Shown piece after piece: positions 61,961-64,000 of a stretch of DNA of 64,000 nucleotides. The notes under the pieces were generated by a model. That model saw only the letters and a list, made by a program, of their open reading frames with translations, made no database searches and was not told the DNA's origin. The translations under genes and the position numbers were made by a program. Source of the DNA: Actinoallomurus iriomotensis (GTDB lineage: Bacteria > Actinomycetota > Actinomycetes > Streptosporangiales > Streptosporangiaceae); assembly GCF_030269445.1 (NCBI RefSeq), contig NZ_BSTJ01000013.1:99454-163453 (forward strand), given 5' to 3'. Positions within the stretch are counted from its first letter, which is position 1. Every line of letters begins with the position of its first letter.

Positions 61961-62569
61961 ATGAGTGCCTCCGAGATTCTCGGAGGCGCGATGGAATCGG
62001 GCATCATTCCCGAAGTCGCCGAGATATCAAGGCGTGGTGATGTTAAATGGACGCAGGGTGAGCTATCTTATGTAACATGGATCTCCAAGGGGCCTGAAGG
62101 TTTCTTGACCTGGAGCGTCAATGTTGGTGACGCTAAATTCTTCGATGCTTTGAAGCCTTATGGAGGAATGTCTGTCAGGGTTCGGGCCATAAGTGAAGGC
62201 GTACTTTCCTGGCCACTCAAGGGAGAACGTGAGTCATTGCTGCTTTGCCTTGATGAAATGCGTCACGGGATCGAATTTGTCCGCGATCGGGCCGATCTTG
62301 CGTCGCTTCTTGCGGAGGAGTCTGATGTGGTTCGCGGCGCAGCATATGCATGGCAGCCGGCCGCCAGCTACCCCGCAAGGTTGGTTCAATCGCTTGTCCT
62401 GGCGAGCGATATAAATGCTAACGACCTAATTGATTGTATAGTCAATAAAATGTCGAGCGATGTGCTCATTCTGCCGAATGGGAATCGACTTGAGATTCGA
62501 AAATCGGCGGCATACTGGGCTAAGCAGTATTCCAAGGTCCTTGGCTTTGAGATCCCTTTGCCTCCTTGA
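61961..62569 (+). CDS. Putative immunity protein of the adjacent toxin module
   Basis: I do not recognise this 202-residue protein. It is soluble and mixed alpha/beta, with no signal peptide or membrane segment: MSASEILGGAMESGIIPEVA, then VKWTQGELSYVTWISKGPEG, and a helical C-terminal half (LDEMRHGIEFVRDRADLASL). It starts 19 bases after the orphan nuclease-like toxin module and shares its lower GC content and codon use, the classic arrangement of a toxin-immunity pair. The ATG at 61961 lacks a strong ribosome-binding site; translation may be coupled to the toxin frame. Function as immunity protein is inferred from context only. Confidence 0.6.
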   Translation: MSASEILGGAMESGIIPEVAEISRRGDVKWTQGELSYVTWISKGPEGFLTWSVNVGDAKFFDALKPYGGMSVRVRAISEGVLSWPLKGERESLLLCLDEMRHGIEFVRDRADLASLLAEESDVVRGAAYAWQPAASYPARLVQSLVLASDINANDLIDCIVNKMSSDVLILPNGNRLEIRKSAAYWAKQYSKVLGFEIPLPP

Positions 62570-62703
62570 ATCCGTTTCATCCTCTGGCGGAGGGCTGCTG
62601 GTCACAGCGTGATCGCGATGCCCGGTTCGGGCCGTGACGCAGAGAAGCTGCCGGTAGATGGGCTGATCACCACAACCAACACCGATTACAACCAGGAGCT
62701 TCG

Positions 62704-63270
62704 GTGTTGTTCTGCCGTGCCGCCGTCGATTTGTCGCGTTCAACGCTGAACTACGTCGTGGGACTGATCCGCCGGCACCACAAGAAAATCGGATCGCCAC
62801 GGCGGCTGCTCGACCCCGGCCGACAAGCCTGCTCGTCCTGGTCTACCTGCGTAAAGACGAGACGTTTCCGAGATCAGCGCGGGATTTGTGGTCTCGGCCA
62901 CGACGGCCTGGCGGTACGTGGAAGAGACCGTGATGCTGCTGTCGGCGCGTTCGCCCAAACTCACCCAGGCGATACGCAAGGCCAAGCGGGACGGGCTGAC
63001 CCACGTGATCCTCGACGGGACACTCATCCACACCGACCGGGTCAAGGCCGACCGGCCCTACTTCTCCGGCAAGCATCGCGTGCACGGCATAAACGTACAG
63101 GTCATCGCCAGCCCGGACGGGACCATCCTGTGGACCTCCGGAGCACTGCCCGGCAAGACCCACGATCTGACCGCCGCCCGGATCTGGGGCATCTTGCGCG
63201 AACTGGAGTAGGCCAGCGTCCTCATGGCAGACAAGGGATACCAAGGGGCCGAGGCCACCGTCGTGATCAC
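62704..63270 (+). pseudogene. IS5-family-like (HARBI1-type DDE) transposase remnant
   Basis: This is a DDE transposase of the actinomycete IS5/DDE_Tnp_4 type in broken frames. From GTG 62704: AAVDLSRSTLNYVVGLIRRH; a one-base deletion near 62829 shifts to LLVLVYLRKDETF; a second near 62870 shifts to EISAGFVVSATTAWRYVEET. THVILDGTLIHTDR (first Asp) and ALPGKTHDLTAARIWG follow, then an in-frame TAG at 63209-63211 and the scrap ADKGYQGAE. The 3' end is missing at the junction with the next element. No terminal inverted repeats were identified. Confidence 0.7.
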
Positions 63271-63273
63271 CCG

Positions 63274-63818
63274 ATGACGACAACTGAAGTGAAGGCGGAC
63301 GCCGCAGTGACTGAGTCCGGCAAGCCGGCCAAGAGCAAGGGCGCCGAGAAGTCCGGTACTGATCTGGTCGATCAGCTAGTAGCCCAGGGCCCGCGCGGAG
63401 GGCTTGGAACTGTCCGGTGAGGGCGGTCTGCCGCAGCAACTGACCAAGCGGGTGCTGGAGTCGGCGCTGGAAGGTGAGATCACCGACCACCTCGGCTATG
63501 ACAAGCACGATCCGGCCGGTAAGGACAGCGCCAACTCCCGCAACGGGCACCGGTCCAAGACCGTGACCACCGACATCGGGCCGGTCCAGATCGACGTGCC
63601 CCGCGATCGAGACGGCAGCTTCGAGCCGCAGATCGTCCGCAAGCGACAGCGTCGGCTGACCGGGGTGGATGAGATGGTCGCTGTCGCTGTCTGTCAAGGG
63701 CCTGACGCACGGGGAGATCTCCGCGTACCTGGCCGAGGTCTATGGCGCGAGCGTGTCCAAGCAGACCATCTCCACCATCACCGACAAGGTCATCGATGGG
63801 ATGACCGAATGGCAGCTT
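63274..63818 (+). pseudogene. IS256-family (Mutator-type) transposase remnant
   Basis: The N-terminal ~180 residues of an IS256-type transposase are recognisable in three frames: MTTTEVKADAAVTES to DLVDQLVAQ; then LELSGEGGLPQQLTKRVLES, EITDHLGYDKHDPAGK, NGHRSKTV, PVQIDVPRDRDGSFEP; then VKGLTHGEISAYLAEVYGAS and KQTISTITDKVIDGMTEWQ. One extra G near 63388 and one extra base near 63680 cause the two shifts. Similarity stops at about 63818, before the catalytic Asp residues, so it is truncated and inactive. It begins directly at the broken end of the IS5-like remnant. Confidence 0.75.
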
Positions 63819-64000
63819 CCACCCCAGCCCCGTAATCACCGCAACTCAAATGTCCGGCCTTCCCTATCCCCGGGTCAGAGGCCCCGCGGGAGGCAGGAAC
63901 TTGTGAGTCGCACACGGCTCCGCTGAGCTGTCCGCGTGCGACGCGAGCGTGTCCGTTCCGCGCGGAGGATCCAATTCCGGACGAAGGGCTGCCAGCGCCG

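Overview
The window is high-GC DNA with GTG starts, Shine-Dalgarno-led operons and translationally coupled genes. A type VII secretion (T7SS) locus and large LuxR-type regulators point to an actinomycete, probably a filamentous soil genus of the Streptosporangiales/Thermomonosporaceae type; that placement is inferred. No rRNA, complete tRNA or CRISPR array was seen.

Layout. (1) 1-2.2 kb: 3' end of a sigma-70-family gene, a carboxymuconolactone decarboxylase-like gene and a decayed alpha/beta hydrolase. (2) 2.2-37.8 kb: a LuxR-family (LAL) regulator, then a co-directional T7SS locus of four WXG100-type proteins plus one unknown small protein, EccD, a beta-helix/AAA+ fusion, EccC, a 6,991-residue toxin-like giant and a membrane-anchored bulb-type lectin. 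EccB, EccE and mycosin are not present. (3) 38.0-40.4 kb: a TetR repressor divergent from a short-chain dehydrogenase and an esterase-like hydrolase, with four evenly spaced palindromic operators between. (4) 40.5-44.0 kb: gene fragments (hydrolase, aldo/keto reductase, tyrosine recombinase, LamG protein fused to a sigma-factor tail) and a tandem SUKH immunity-type gene. (5) 44.0-60.8 kb: a catabolic island with an M20 amidohydrolase, a second amidohydrolase, a glutamine-synthetase-like ligase, an MftD-like flavoprotein, a GMC oxidoreductase, a class III aminotransferase, a branched-chain-type ABC transporter, an RpiR regulator, P5C dehydrogenase and ornithine aminotransferase. (6) 60.8-64.0 kb: an AT-richer scrap zone with gene fragments, an orphan nuclease-fold toxin tip plus likely immunity gene, and two frameshifted transposases.

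How the parts fit. EccC (motor) and EccD (membrane channel part) would export the WXG100 proteins and the giant, whose own N-terminus is WXG100-like. The giant carries three related HExxH zincin modules (one with the second His lost, one with a Glu-to-Gln change), a possible papain-like plus OmpA-like segment, a roughly 2,170-residue uncharacterised beta-rich core and a fourth zincin at its C-terminus. The lectin gene follows at once and may act at the cell envelope.

In the catabolic island a 16-bp near-palindrome, TGAAAY-N4-RTTWCA, recurs in the three control regions (ligase/MftD-like divergence, rpiR promoter, pruA/rocD divergence). This suggests a single RpiR regulon. A plausible but unproven role is import of a nitrogenous compound, gamma-glutamyl-type activation, oxidation and transamination, with nitrogen and carbon entering through glutamate semialdehyde to glutamate.
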